This document shows positions 8,628-17,017 of a stretch of DNA of 64,000 nucleotides, in pieces; within the stretch, counting starts at the first letter, position 1, and each line of letters begins with the position of its first letter. The stretch covers positions 1 to 64,000 of the forward strand of contig JAAYJK010000052.1 of NCBI GenBank assembly GCA_012522955.1, given 5' to 3'. The position numbers were made by a program, and so were the translations under genes. The notes beneath the pieces were generated by a model. It saw nothing but the letters and a program-made list of their open reading frames with translations, was not told where the DNA came from and ran no database searches. Source of the DNA: Syntrophomonadaceae bacterium (GTDB lineage: Bacteria; Bacillota; Syntrophomonadia; Syntrophomonadales; Syntrophomonadaceae).

Positions 8628-9620
8628 TCATCTGAATCTTTGACGATATCCGTAAGGGGGTAATGTCCTTAACCCTTGGATTCTACCTGCTCCCAGTTTA
8701 TCAAGATATTTATCCCGACAATCAAGATTAATTACCCATTCCTCTATCCAGCTAGCAAAACCGTCTTCGGTTTTAGCTGATGATACATACTCTTTTATAA
8801 AGGGAATATCTATATCATAGAAATTTTGAACCTGACTGGGATGTCCTCCCCATGGTACTTCTACCACCATGTCAACAGCAGTACAGGGAATCTGGTTACG
8901 ATTAGGATCACGGCGCAGGTATTCTTCTGGAAGCACCTGCTCCGCTGTAAGTATTACTCTACGAGCTCCATGAACAAAATAATGATCAAATCCTAGGCTG
9001 CCAAAAATTCTAGCCGTTCCTTTTTCGCCAGCCTGTTGAACATGAATTATAGCTACATCAGCGGGCATAGCGGGCTGCAATTTTATCGTGCCTTTTCCAT
9101 AAAACGGATCTTCCATTAACACAAATTTTTGATGGGGAATCATTTCAGGATTGCCGGCTGCATTCTTGAGATACTCATTCCTGCTGTATTCCTCATTTAC
9201 CACATCACTGCCCAATGTAGCAGAGGTTGCCACAAAAGGGCTTCCAACCATAGCTGCCATGCTTCCCAGAATAATATCGATATGTCCTATTTCATCTGGA
9301 AAGAACTCTCTTTTTTCAATCTTTCTAAGAGTAGCAGGTGATAACCCAAATGTAGCCATCCCGGTATAGCAACCCCGCCAAGCTATAGCACATCCATTTC
9401 CTACCAGAATATCTTCAGCTAATGAACATTCTGCTAAGAGAATTAATCCTTTCTTGGCCTGCCTGACTATTTCATAAGCGGCAGCCATGGGCCTACGGGT
9501 ATCAACAAAGGATCCTAAAAAAAGTACATCTCCATCATTAATTGTACTTATGGCTTCTTTAAGAGATACCAGTTTATTCTCTTTGTTGCTTTTGTGCTTA
9601 TCAAAAAAATATTTTTGCAT
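8628..9620 (-). CDS. Glutaconate CoA-transferase-like subunit A (copy 1)
   Basis: A 330-residue paralogue of the following gene with the same block order: VSLKEAISTINDGD, FLGSFVDTRRP, CYTGMATFG, EEYLRRDPNRNQIPCTAVDM, GGHPSQVQNFYDIDIPF and KYLDKLGAGRIQGL. It differs in an extra 16-residue basic N terminus and a weak ribosome site (no GGAGG before ATG 9620), so the real start may lie further in. First intact gene of the operon driven by the sigma-54 promoter at 9794-9809. Two A subunits with one B subunit suggests alternative partners or a mixed complex; which A subunit is active is unknown. Confidence 0.8.
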   Translation of the reverse strand: MQKYFFDKHKSNKENKLVSLKEAISTINDGDVLFLGSFVDTRRPMAAAYEIVRQAKKGLILLAECSLAEDILVGNGCAIAWRGCYTGMATFGLSPATLRKIEKREFFPDEIGHIDIILGSMAAMVGSPFVATSATLGSDVVNEEYSRNEYLKNAAGNPEMIPHQKFVLMEDPFYGKGTIKLQPAMPADVAIIHVQQAGEKGTARIFGSLGFDHYFVHGARRVILTAEQVLPEEYLRRDPNRNQIPCTAVDMVVEVPWGGHPSQVQNFYDIDIPFIKEYVSSAKTEDGFASWIEEWVINLDCRDKYLDKLGAGRIQGLRTLPPYGYRQRFR

Positions 9621-9632
9621 ATAATCTAAGGT

Positions 9633-9740
9633 TTACATGCAGAGTTCCCCACCTTGACCTTCTCTTACCAGAAGATTACTGGCGGGTACTTTAAGTTCTT
9701 CAAATACTACATGTAGTGAGCCTCCTCCTTCCCCAAAAAT
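9633..9740 (-). pseudogene. Acyl-CoA dehydrogenase fragment
   Basis: In one frame the minus strand reads GEGGGSLHVVFEELKVPASN followed by LLVREGQG and then a stop at 9633. This matches the conserved middle of acyl-CoA dehydrogenases (the V-x-F-D/E-x-V-R-V-P-A-S-N-L-L-G-x-E-G-x-G block). Further 5' in the same frame, near 9765, is a strong GGGAGGTGG site with GTG codons but with stops in between. This looks like an internally deleted former first gene of the CoA-transferase operon. Confidence 0.55.
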
Positions 9741-9793
9741 CTATAATCTAATTAAAGACTATTTTTCCACCACCTCCCTTATTAGTTAATTAA

Positions 9794-9809
9794 TGCAAAA
9801 AGCATGCCA
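9794..9809 (-). promoter_or_regulatory. Sigma-54 (-24/-12) promoter
   Basis: The minus strand reads TGGCATGCTTTTTGCA, matching the RpoN consensus TGGCAC-N5-TTGCW with GG and GC exactly 10 nt apart. Transcription would start near 9783, ahead of the acyl-CoA dehydrogenase remnant and the CoA-transferase genes. A nearly identical element precedes the thiolase operon at 26120-26135. Confidence 0.75.
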
Positions 9810-10115
9810 TTTTCTTCTTTGCTAAAACCCCTAAATTATTGGGCTTTTATCATAAGAAAAATTTATTATTTTGGGTCTTTGGTGTTATTGCCACATAAGA
9901 GCCAAAAAGTGCATTAAAACAAGTCATAATCAGTGGCAAAATTAAAAGACATTTTAGCAATAATGCCAAAATGTCTTTGGTCTTCAGTATTTACCATACA
10001 TCTATTTAATAATTTTATGCTTTCTCATTTTCTTAGTGTTTGCCCGATCCGGCAGCCGAAGTCCCAGACTGGTTCTATCCCTAATCTCGGGTGGGAATCT
10101 GTAGAGCATTTCTGT
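9810..10115. other. Intergenic regulatory region
   Basis: About 300 bp without a supported gene. It contains the inverted repeat and the GTCTTTGGT direct repeats noted for the sigma-54 operon. The remaining sequence to 10164 holds only the hairpin behind the SLH gene. Confidence 0.5.
9945..9978. promoter_or_regulatory. Inverted repeat, candidate enhancer site
   Basis: Arms 9945-9955 and 9968-9978 (AAAGACATTTT / AAAATGTCTTT) are perfectly complementary. The site lies about 160-195 bp upstream of the predicted sigma-54 start. The word GTCTTTGGT recurs at 9875 and 9973. The position fits an upstream activator site, but no experiment or second copy confirms it. Confidence 0.35.
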
Positions 10116-10152
10116 ACCTGGGGAAATCAGCCTTGAATATGATCCCCCAGGT
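10116..10152 (-). terminator. Hairpin after SLH gene
   Basis: Arms ACCTGGGG (10116-10123) and CCCCAGGT (10145-10152) lie 13 nt beyond the SLH stop codon; the loop is 21 nt. No T tract follows, so termination is only likely. Confidence 0.4.
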
Positions 10153-10164
10153 GCTGTCTAGTTG

Positions 10165-11664
10165 TTACCGTACCGCTTCGTAGGTCCTTACCGCCATCAA
10201 AACCGCGGCTTCCCGAGACGCCATACCATATCCCACCGCTTCTTGAGATGTGGTTATGGCCTTGGGCATAAAGTTACCTTTAGTATCTCCTTTGATGATT
10301 CCAATTTTGGACATATATTTGGTGGCTTCCACGGCCCAATCAGAAATATACTTCTGGTCAGGGAAATCGGCTACTCCGATAATGCTGTAATCAGCCTCTG
10401 GCGCAATAGCTTTTATAGTACGGAAAAGCATGGTCGCACACTGTTCCCGGTTAATTAAAACCCGGGGGGAGAAACTAGTATCGGAAGTGCCCAGGGTTAT
10501 TCCTACGGCATAAGCCTTTAAAACTTGGGGATTGTTGGTATCAATAAAAGGATTGGGTGAAACCGGGGCTGCGGCTTGGCCGCTGGTTTTTTCATAAAGC
10601 CGAATGGCCAATTCAGCAAACTCTTCCCGGCTGATGGCTTGGGTCATATCCGCACCTTTCAATATATCAGGTATGAGCTCGTAATCGGCTGCTTTATCAA
10701 GCTCTGCTACTGCCCAGCTGTTGGCATTGCTATAAAAGGCCGGCGTGCCAATCTCCAGCACATTGGAGAAGGGAGAACGTAGGAAGGAACCATCAGGCTT
10801 CTGCATCTCAAAATACATACGGAAATAATAGGTATTCTGCTCGATGTTTACTTCAGCCCATCCGCCTTGATCGATGGGATCCACATCTAAATCGTCGGAC
10901 AGCATGTTACCTGCTTTTTCAAAGGGCATGTCGCCGCTTTCGGTAGCCCACTGACCACCGCCGATTTTCCAGTCCAGTTTAGTCCAGACACTGGTCTGTT
11001 GATTAGCCTGTTCCACACTATCAGGTATGGTACAGGTGAAATGGAAATAGGGCTGACCATTTTCATATGCCTTTAATTCACCGGCTAAGTTCTTGGGAGC
11101 CTCCAGACTATTGGGAATTTGAGCAGCTGAATTCTTGCCTATGGAAGCTATTTCCGAATAGGGCGATACTACACATCTGAAACTTGCCCCATCTTCATAC
11201 TCGTATACATAGCGGTAACGAAAAGAATAGGTGTTATTTTGCAGGTCAAAACTATCTAGATTTAAAGAAAATTCGAAAACAGGTATATCGAAAGCGTTTC
11301 TTTCATCATGTCCGATATTATTTAGATAACCGCAGACATTAAACAGCTCATAAGTGCTTTCATAATATTCCATTACGCCTACGTTACTGGTACCACTCCA
11401 TGTCTTGTTAAATTGCCAGGGGCCGTCATTGATTTTCCAATCCAATTCATATAATAGCCATAACTCATCTTCACTGTCGTTCATTAAATCCATTATACTA
11501 TCCGGCTGAGTCAAACGAAGGAATAATTCTCCGCTATCACCTGGGCGAACAGACAGACTTACCGGTTTATCCAAGGTAACAGAAGAAAATTCATCATTGG
11601 CATAGGCCATTCCTGGCATAAGCAGCATTAGGCCAATTATCAGCGCAATAACTCTCTTTAGCAT
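10165..11664 (-). CDS. Secreted protein with C-terminal SLH domains
   Basis: A 499-residue protein. It starts at ATG 11664 after GGAGGG; the earlier in-frame ATG at 11721 lacks a site and would spoil the signal peptide. A signal peptide ends near GMAYA. Residues about 25-310 form a beta-rich domain with two related halves (each with a Y-E-L/K-L-DWKI motif: LLYELDWKINDGPW and VWTKLDWKIGGGQW). This suggests an internal duplication of an uncharacterised surface domain. The last 190 residues carry three SLH-like modules (ISREEFAELAIRLYE; LINREQCATMLFRTI; ITTSQEAVGYG), with the third the weakest. Likely bound to cell-wall polymer; ligand unknown. Confidence 0.85.
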   Translation of the reverse strand: MLKRVIALIIGLMLLMPGMAYANDEFSSVTLDKPVSLSVRPGDSGELFLRLTQPDSIMDLMNDSEDELWLLYELDWKINDGPWQFNKTWSGTSNVGVMEYYESTYELFNVCGYLNNIGHDERNAFDIPVFEFSLNLDSFDLQNNTYSFRYRYVYEYEDGASFRCVVSPYSEIASIGKNSAAQIPNSLEAPKNLAGELKAYENGQPYFHFTCTIPDSVEQANQQTSVWTKLDWKIGGGQWATESGDMPFEKAGNMLSDDLDVDPIDQGGWAEVNIEQNTYYFRMYFEMQKPDGSFLRSPFSNVLEIGTPAFYSNANSWAVAELDKAADYELIPDILKGADMTQAISREEFAELAIRLYEKTSGQAAAPVSPNPFIDTNNPQVLKAYAVGITLGTSDTSFSPRVLINREQCATMLFRTIKAIAPEADYSIIGVADFPDQKYISDWAVEATKYMSKIGIIKGDTKGNFMPKAITTSQEAVGYGMASREAAVLMAVRTYEAVR

Positions 11665-11775
11665 GTTAAACCCTCCAATTCCATAAATATTAACGGACCA
11701 CAGGCCTGAATTATGCCTCAAGACCTGCTGCCCTTGTGTCCTGAATCCCAGTGGCTAATTGTGTTGCATATTTAG

Positions 11776-12285
11776 CTACTGGCTTATCTCATAATTGATG
11801 GTCACTGCCTTGGTCTCTGAATCATACATTAAAGAAATCTTGGTATTCTCGTCTTTACTGGCACTGTAGTTGTAAGCTGTGTCACTGGTAAACTCATAGG
11901 AATCATTAGTAAAACCCTGATCTTTTATCTCTTCCAAATAGCCACCAAAATCCTCTTGACTAACTTCTTCCAACATGATCATACAGTATTGCTCTGAATT
12001 CATGGCTGAAACCACAGTACCTTTGCTTAAATGTGGAATCTGCTTGGCGGCACCGCTATCAGGCCATTTGGCTTCTCCAAAACTAAATTCTTCCCCATCT
12101 GTTCCTTTGATGCTAACTTTGTCACCGTCTAAATCTACCTTGCTATCTCCATCAACAGCTTTGTTGATTATTCCTTCAACAACTGACTCGGCTACTTTTT
12201 CCTCCATCTTTTCCTTAGCTCCGCAACCGCTTACCGCCACTGCCATGAAAACCACCAGTAAAATGATTACTACCTTTTTGAACAT
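11776..12285 (-). CDS. Lipoprotein of unknown function
   Basis: A 169-residue lipoprotein. The N-terminal hydrophobic segment ends in the lipobox AVSGC with Cys21, followed by a charged helix (KEKMEEKVAESVVEG). The rest is a small alpha/beta domain with no family that I recognise. It starts at ATG 12285 after GAGGG. It lies between two other envelope genes on the same strand (DUF4870-like upstream, SLH protein downstream) but with spacings of 53 and 111 nt, so shared transcription is uncertain. Confidence 0.75.
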   Translation of the reverse strand: MFKKVVIILLVVFMAVAVSGCGAKEKMEEKVAESVVEGIINKAVDGDSKVDLDGDKVSIKGTDGEEFSFGEAKWPDSGAAKQIPHLSKGTVVSAMNSEQYCMIMLEEVSQEDFGGYLEEIKDQGFTNDSYEFTSDTAYNYSASKDENTKISLMYDSETKAVTINYEISQ

Positions 12286-12338
12286 TTATAATCCCTCTTT
12301 TCTTATGATGTGATGCTCCCATCTGATAACCGTAAGGG

Positions 12339-12686
12339 CTACTTTATCAACTGGTACTTGCCAATAATTGGTAGGGGCTTGCCCTTCCCATTAAGCCCAT
12401 TTATTAATCCTATAACAGCTAGAATGAAAACTCCCAGAGCGAAAAAGGGCAGCAGCATCCAGCCAATTATCGGAATAATGCTCAAAACAATGCTTCCTCC
12501 CAGTCCCAGTAAAAGCAGCAGCAATCCCTGGTTGGCATGGTACCTGCCAAAGGGTGAGTTGGGGCAAGCCACCAAAGGCAGGAAAAAAATAATATAGGCA
12601 AGTCCTGCCATAACCTTATTACCTTCAATATCTTCTGAGCTGAATGTAGTAGTTTGATTAGTCTCCTCATGGAAATCTGTCATCAT
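12339..12686 (-). CDS. DUF4870-like small membrane protein
   Basis: A 115-residue protein with a polar N terminus and three hydrophobic helices. The pattern GLAYIIFFLPLVAC, then FGRYHANQGLLLLLLG, then a helix pair, then GKGKPLPIIGKY matches the DUF4870/TIC20-like fold common in Firmicutes (a conserved H-N-Q-G after the first helix). Start ATG 12686 or 12683 after AGGAGG. Function unknown. Followed by the lipoprotein gene. Confidence 0.75.
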   Translation of the reverse strand: MMTDFHEETNQTTTFSSEDIEGNKVMAGLAYIIFFLPLVACPNSPFGRYHANQGLLLLLLGLGGSIVLSIIPIIGWMLLPFFALGVFILAVIGLINGLNGKGKPLPIIGKYQLIK

Positions 12687-12902
12687 TAGAACCTCCTTAT
12701 TAGTTATATGTTGACATTTTTCAATATACCAGTGCTTAAAGCATAAGTAATCACCCCCAGGGTGACTGATGAAAAATCACCTTACGAGTGATCTGGTGAG
12801 TTTGTATGGTTTCGGATGTCAAAAAAGGGTTTTGTACAGATATGGCAAACTATTATATTAGAATGTTTTGCCAAATAATTTAAACTAAAAGAGGCATGAA
12901 AT

Positions 12903-14297
12903 ATGAAAAATAATTTCTTAGCTTCCATATTGTTAATTTTAATAATGATCTCCACATTAGCTGGATGCGGTGAAGGTGCAAAGATCGATCCTTCCGATCC
13001 TGTTACCCTTAATTTGTGGCATAATTACGGTGGTCAGCTTAAAGAGACTATGGACAATATGGTAGATGAATTTAATGAAAGCATTGGTACTGAAAAAGGT
13101 ATTATAATTAATGTTACTTCTATTTCTGGTAGCGCTACTCTCCATGAAAAACTTACTATGGCAGCTCATAAAGACCCAGGCGCCCCTAACCTGCCCGATA
13201 TCACCACTGCCTATCCTAAAACTGCTCTTATTCTGGCTGACAAAGGCTTGTTAACTGACCTGAATAGTCAGTTTTCAGACCAGGAATTATCGGCCTATAT
13301 TCCGGACTTTTTAGAAGAAGGGCGGATAAACGGAGACAGTCTTTATGTCTTCCCTACTGCTAAGTCAACCGAAGTATTGTTTGTTAATACTACATTATTC
13401 AATAGATTTGCCCGGGACACGGGAGCTAAAATGGAGGATCTACAATCCTTTGAAGGAATTGTCAGGACTGCATCTCTTTATTATGAATGGACTGACCAAC
13501 AAACACCTGATGTAGCAAATGACGGTAAAATGTTCTATATGCCTGATTCACTATTTAATTTTTCACTGATAGCTTGTAAACAGCTGGGGGTAAAATTCAT
13601 CAATGACGGTAATTTCTGCTTTTCCTCACCACAGTATAAAAGGATATGGGAATGTTATTATCAATCTGCCGTTTTAGGACGATTCGCGGTTTTTGACGGT
13701 TATGCTACCGACCTGGCAAAAACTGGTGATATAGTATGTTCGACCGGATCAACGGCAGGAGTATCATTTTTCTCTCCCACAGTGACCTATGCAGATAATA
13801 CCTCTGAACCAGCTGAACTGGCTATCCTTCCCTACCCGGTTTTTGAAGGCAGTAAAAAGACCGCTATTCAAAGAGGTGCCGGTATGTGTGTGATCAAATC
13901 CACCCCAGAAAAAGAATACGCTGCCGCAGTTTTCTTAAAATGGTTTACCAACCCGGAAAACAACTTGCGCTTCGTTTCATCTACCGGCTATCTTCCGGTA
14001 ACTGAAGAGGCCTTCGGGGACATTATGTCCCAGGAAATAGATAAGGTGTCTGATGACAGTATTAAGAAACTACTGCAAACAGCCAGGATAATGCAACAAG
14101 AATATGAGTTCTGCATTCCTCCACTGTTCGATGGGATCGATGAAATGCAGAAGGAATATGAAAGCCAGCTTAGGGAAGTAACAGCAGCTTCACGGGCATC
14201 TCTAAACCATATCTCCGAAAGTGATAAAAATACCGCATACAAAACAATGGCTCCTGCTGCCTTTGATGATTTTATAAACCAGCTTTCGAAAATCTAA
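12903..14297 (+). CDS. Extracellular solute-binding lipoprotein, family 1
   Basis: Sugar-type ABC substrate-binding protein of 464 residues, exported and lipid-anchored at Cys22 (STLAGC). The family shows in LNLWHNYGG near the mature start, the DITTAYPKTA hinge region, the LAILPYPVFEG strand and the C-terminal FLKWFTNPENNLRFVSSTGY block. No ABC permease or ATPase gene lies nearby. Instead it is followed, 21 nt later, by a membrane-bound LuxR regulator, so it probably acts as a ligand receptor for that regulator rather than for uptake (inference). The start at ATG 12903 has only a weak ribosome site (AGAGG). Confidence 0.85.
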   Translation: MKNNFLASILLILIMISTLAGCGEGAKIDPSDPVTLNLWHNYGGQLKETMDNMVDEFNESIGTEKGIIINVTSISGSATLHEKLTMAAHKDPGAPNLPDITTAYPKTALILADKGLLTDLNSQFSDQELSAYIPDFLEEGRINGDSLYVFPTAKSTEVLFVNTTLFNRFARDTGAKMEDLQSFEGIVRTASLYYEWTDQQTPDVANDGKMFYMPDSLFNFSLIACKQLGVKFINDGNFCFSSPQYKRIWECYYQSAVLGRFAVFDGYATDLAKTGDIVCSTGSTAGVSFFSPTVTYADNTSEPAELAILPYPVFEGSKKTAIQRGAGMCVIKSTPEKEYAAAVFLKWFTNPENNLRFVSSTGYLPVTEEAFGDIMSQEIDKVSDDSIKKLLQTARIMQQEYEFCIPPLFDGIDEMQKEYESQLREVTAASRASLNHISESDKNTAYKTMAPAAFDDFINQLSKI

Positions 14298-14318
14298 TTT
14301 GTAATGGAGCTATGACCA

Positions 14319-15938
14319 TTGAAAAACATATTCAACAAGCAGGGTCAAAATTTGATAAAGCAGTTGAACGCTTCAGCCACGTGTGGTATTTCCATGAACA
14401 CCAGACTTTTTCTGCTATTGATTGTACTGGTTGTTACTATAATTTTGGGAGTAATAGCTATACTGTTGATTACCGGCACTTTTACCGCCGGTCTGGATGA
14501 GAGAGAGACATTGTTCCAAAATGAACTCCTTCATACTTCGGACCAGATCTCCGGGCAATATGGTGAGCTTTCCGTACAAGTCATCAAGTTTTCCGAAGAA
14601 TTATCAGGTAATATTGAACAAAAAGCGCAAGACTTAGGTATATCAGTGTCAGAATTAGCCAAACACCCGGATAAATTGGAAAAAATTATATCAGATCAAT
14701 TTGATGTTACTTACTTATCTCTGGAGAGGTTCAAATGCAGCGGCATTTTCTTTATTTTGGACGCCACCGTCAATCCCACTCTTTACAATTCGCAAAACTC
14801 CAAAGCAGGTTTGTATTTGAAGAACATGGAGCCTAATATAATCAATTCATCTCATCCTAACATTATTGTACTGCGAGGTTTTCCCAGCCTGGGACGCAAC
14901 AACTCACTATCCCTGCATACCCAGTGGAAAATGGAATTTGATGTTAGCAACGCTTCCTATTATCATCTTCCCATTCAAGCAGCCCGTTCTAACCGGGAAC
15001 TTCCTTTATCCCGGCTCTATCATTGGACTCCGGCTCTAAGTTTGCCAGGAACCAGTGAAGAAACCATGATTTGCTCAGTGCCTCTAATTGATTCCCAGGG
15101 TAATGTTTTTGGTGTATGTGGATTAGACATAAGCAGTATGCTATTTAAGCTGTCATATAAGCCCCAAACCGGCGATTATAGTCGCTTGTTCTATATCCTC
15201 GCTCCCCATAGCGGCTCAGCCATCAACCTTCGGGAGGCCATGGTAGCTGGAGGTTATTCATCCAGAATAATGTCCAAAAGCGAATCGCCCCTTACCATTT
15301 CCCAAACCAAGGGGGCTTTTTACTCCTACCACCAGGGCGAGAACATCTCCTTCTGGGGACTCCACACTCCGATACACTTATATCCCGAAGGATCTGCTTT
15401 TGCTGACAAACAATGGATAGCAGCGATACTGATTCCGGAAGAGGATATTGTACTATCTATAACCCGCCTAAATGTGCTGTTAATATCTTTGCTGTTGCTC
15501 TTGGTTGTAGTAGGAATAATAGCTTCACTATTAATAAGCAAAAGATTCTTAAAGCCCATCTCAAAAGGGTTAGAGCTTATCAAATCAGAGGACTTGAGGG
15601 AAGCTCCCCGAACCAGAATACCTGAAATAGACAATCTAATAGAATTCCTGGCTAACCGCAATGAAGCTCTTTATGAAGGAGCCAAACAAAAAAACTTATC
15701 CTTTACGCTTCTGGATGAGTTTGCCCGGAATACAGAAACACTATCACCTTCGGAGCTCTCAGTATATGACCTCTATGCCCAGGGATATACTGCCAAAGAA
15801 ATTGCAGAAACATTATGTCTAAGTATAAACACCATCAAAACCCACAGCAAACACATTTATGCCAAACTTAATATTACTTCTCGCGCTGAGCTCCTTTTAT
15901 ATGTAAACTTGCTGGAAGAAATAGATAAGGAAGTATAA
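14319..15938 (+). CDS. Membrane Cache-type sensor with LuxR DNA-binding domain
   Basis: A 539-residue one-component regulator. A transmembrane helix (about residues 29-52) is followed by a 300-residue extracytoplasmic Cache-like domain, including a strand VFGVCGLDIS typical of double-Cache folds. A second transmembrane helix (about 382-405) and a short linker lead to a C-terminal LuxR HTH (about 475-535: LSPSELSVYDLYAQGYTAKE, then LCLSINTIKTHSKHIYAKL). It starts at TTG 14319 after GGAG; the only ATG downstream (14394) lacks a site. There is no kinase or receiver domain, so signal passes directly from outside to DNA binding, perhaps needing proteolysis or binding at the membrane. Operon with the solute-binding lipoprotein. 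Confidence 0.85.
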   Translation: MKNIFNKQGQNLIKQLNASATCGISMNTRLFLLLIVLVVTIILGVIAILLITGTFTAGLDERETLFQNELLHTSDQISGQYGELSVQVIKFSEELSGNIEQKAQDLGISVSELAKHPDKLEKIISDQFDVTYLSLERFKCSGIFFILDATVNPTLYNSQNSKAGLYLKNMEPNIINSSHPNIIVLRGFPSLGRNNSLSLHTQWKMEFDVSNASYYHLPIQAARSNRELPLSRLYHWTPALSLPGTSEETMICSVPLIDSQGNVFGVCGLDISSMLFKLSYKPQTGDYSRLFYILAPHSGSAINLREAMVAGGYSSRIMSKSESPLTISQTKGAFYSYHQGENISFWGLHTPIHLYPEGSAFADKQWIAAILIPEEDIVLSITRLNVLLISLLLLLVVVGIIASLLISKRFLKPISKGLELIKSEDLREAPRTRIPEIDNLIEFLANRNEALYEGAKQKNLSFTLLDEFARNTETLSPSELSVYDLYAQGYTAKEIAETLCLSINTIKTHSKHIYAKLNITSRAELLLYVNLLEEIDKEV

Positions 15939-15984
15939 TCCTTTTACGCGGATAGCCTTGGCTATCCGCGTAAAAGGATTATAC
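15933..15984. terminator. 25-bp perfect palindrome at convergent gene ends
   Basis: Arms 15933-15957 and 15960-15984 are perfectly complementary, with a 2-nt TT spacer. The left arm includes the TAA stop (15936-15938) of the LuxR gene. It sits between convergent genes and could stop transcripts from both sides, although neither side has a strong T run. Confidence 0.6.
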
Positions 15985-16031
15985 AACTTATGCTTGACTT
16001 TGATTAACTCGTCTTTTGTTCCTCCCTGTCC

Positions 16032-16730
16032 TTATTCTGGTATATTAGGCAATTGAGACATATCCATTACCTGGGCATCAGCAGGAAGCTGGAATAGATC
16101 CTCAGGTTGTTTTCCAAGATTGTAGTTTTTATACTCAACTACAATCTTGCCTTCAGCTGATTCTGTTTCCATTCTGATGGGCATTCCTTGGTCTTTCGTT
16201 AACCACATTTTACTGAGGGTACCTTCATCTCCGCTTATGCTTACTACCACACAATCATATCCATTCATTTTTTCATGACCAATAATTTTATAGTTATCCA
16301 GATCCTCTTCTTCGCTCCACTCATTGGGCAAATCGTTGGGCACTTCAATATCCGGTATTTTCATTGCCATTTTCTCTGTCGGACTATAAACCCAGGCTTC
16401 ACCATTCCCATTGGCAATCATAATTGACGTAATCCCAACTGTTTCTGTTTCCACCCTCATTTTCTTGCCGCTTATCCAATACTTACTGTGCGTGGTCATG
16501 GTTTGATCACTTCCAGTGACAGTGCTTTCAACTTCAAAAGACAGGTCGGTAACTTCCTTGGCAGAGTTCATGATTTTTTCCAATTCATTTTCGTTAGAAC
16601 TGCCCTTTTCTTCTTCTGCTACTGGCGGTGATGAAGCCTCTGGGACCTTTTCGCTGCTGCCACACCCGACCAGGACCATGCAGCAGGTCATCAAGAGAGC
16701 AACCATCAAATAAACAGAACATCTCCTCAT
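16032..16730 (-). CDS. LolA-like / outer-lipoprotein-sorting-type lipoprotein
   Basis: A 232-residue lipoprotein (lipobox LVGC, Cys23) with a Ser/Glu-rich linker. A LolA/LppX-like beta domain follows: VESTVTGSDQTMTTHSKYWI, MRVETE, WVYSPTEKMAMKIP, YDCVVVS, and GMPIRMETESAEGKIVVEY. In Firmicutes, proteins of this kind bind lipids or act in sporulation or envelope stress; the ligand is unknown here. Start ATG 16730 lies 7 nt after AAGGAGG; an earlier TTG (16736) is too close to the site. Monocistronic, divergent from the BlaI-type regulator. Confidence 0.75.
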   Translation of the reverse strand: MRRCSVYLMVALLMTCCMVLVGCGSSEKVPEASSPPVAEEEKGSSNENELEKIMNSAKEVTDLSFEVESTVTGSDQTMTTHSKYWISGKKMRVETETVGITSIMIANGNGEAWVYSPTEKMAMKIPDIEVPNDLPNEWSEEEDLDNYKIIGHEKMNGYDCVVVSISGDEGTLSKMWLTKDQGMPIRMETESAEGKIVVEYKNYNLGKQPEDLFQLPADAQVMDMSQLPNIPE

Positions 16731-16946
16731 TAACAAACCTCCTTCAATTCTAGATTATGCTAATACTTGATATTTTTATGATACACAACTATTCCTAAAA
16801 ATCACATAGGATAAAAGTCTATATTATAGGCTTGTTCACAAATAATAGTACATCGACTCGAAACCAATGTTTCCTGGCAGCTTCAGCACAGTAATATGCC
16901 CATATTAATCTTGCATAATTTACAATAACTTTTGGAACCCCCATAC

Positions 16947-16990
16947 TTGACAAGTGTGGGCTATTACAGTAGACTTGTAATTAGGTCTAC
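16947..16990 (+). promoter_or_regulatory. Promoter with BlaI-type operator
   Basis: TTGACA (16947-16952), a 17-nt spacer and TAGACT (16970-16975) form a good sigma-A promoter. Over its -10 box lie two inverted repeats. One is ATTACA-N7-TGTAAT (16963-16981), close to the known BlaI/MecI operator pattern. The second, wider one pairs GTAGAC (16969) with GTCTAC (16985). This suggests that the BlaI-like product encoded 28 nt downstream represses its own operon. Confidence 0.7.
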
Positions 16991-17017
16991 CGCAATAAAC
17001 CTTCAGAGGTAATCCTT

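Noticed and set aside
12740-12810. Inverted repeats TCACCC/GGGTGA and ATCAC/GTGAT before the solute-binding gene as riboswitch
   Set aside because: Too short and no known aptamer core; could be operators, but nothing supports a specific call.
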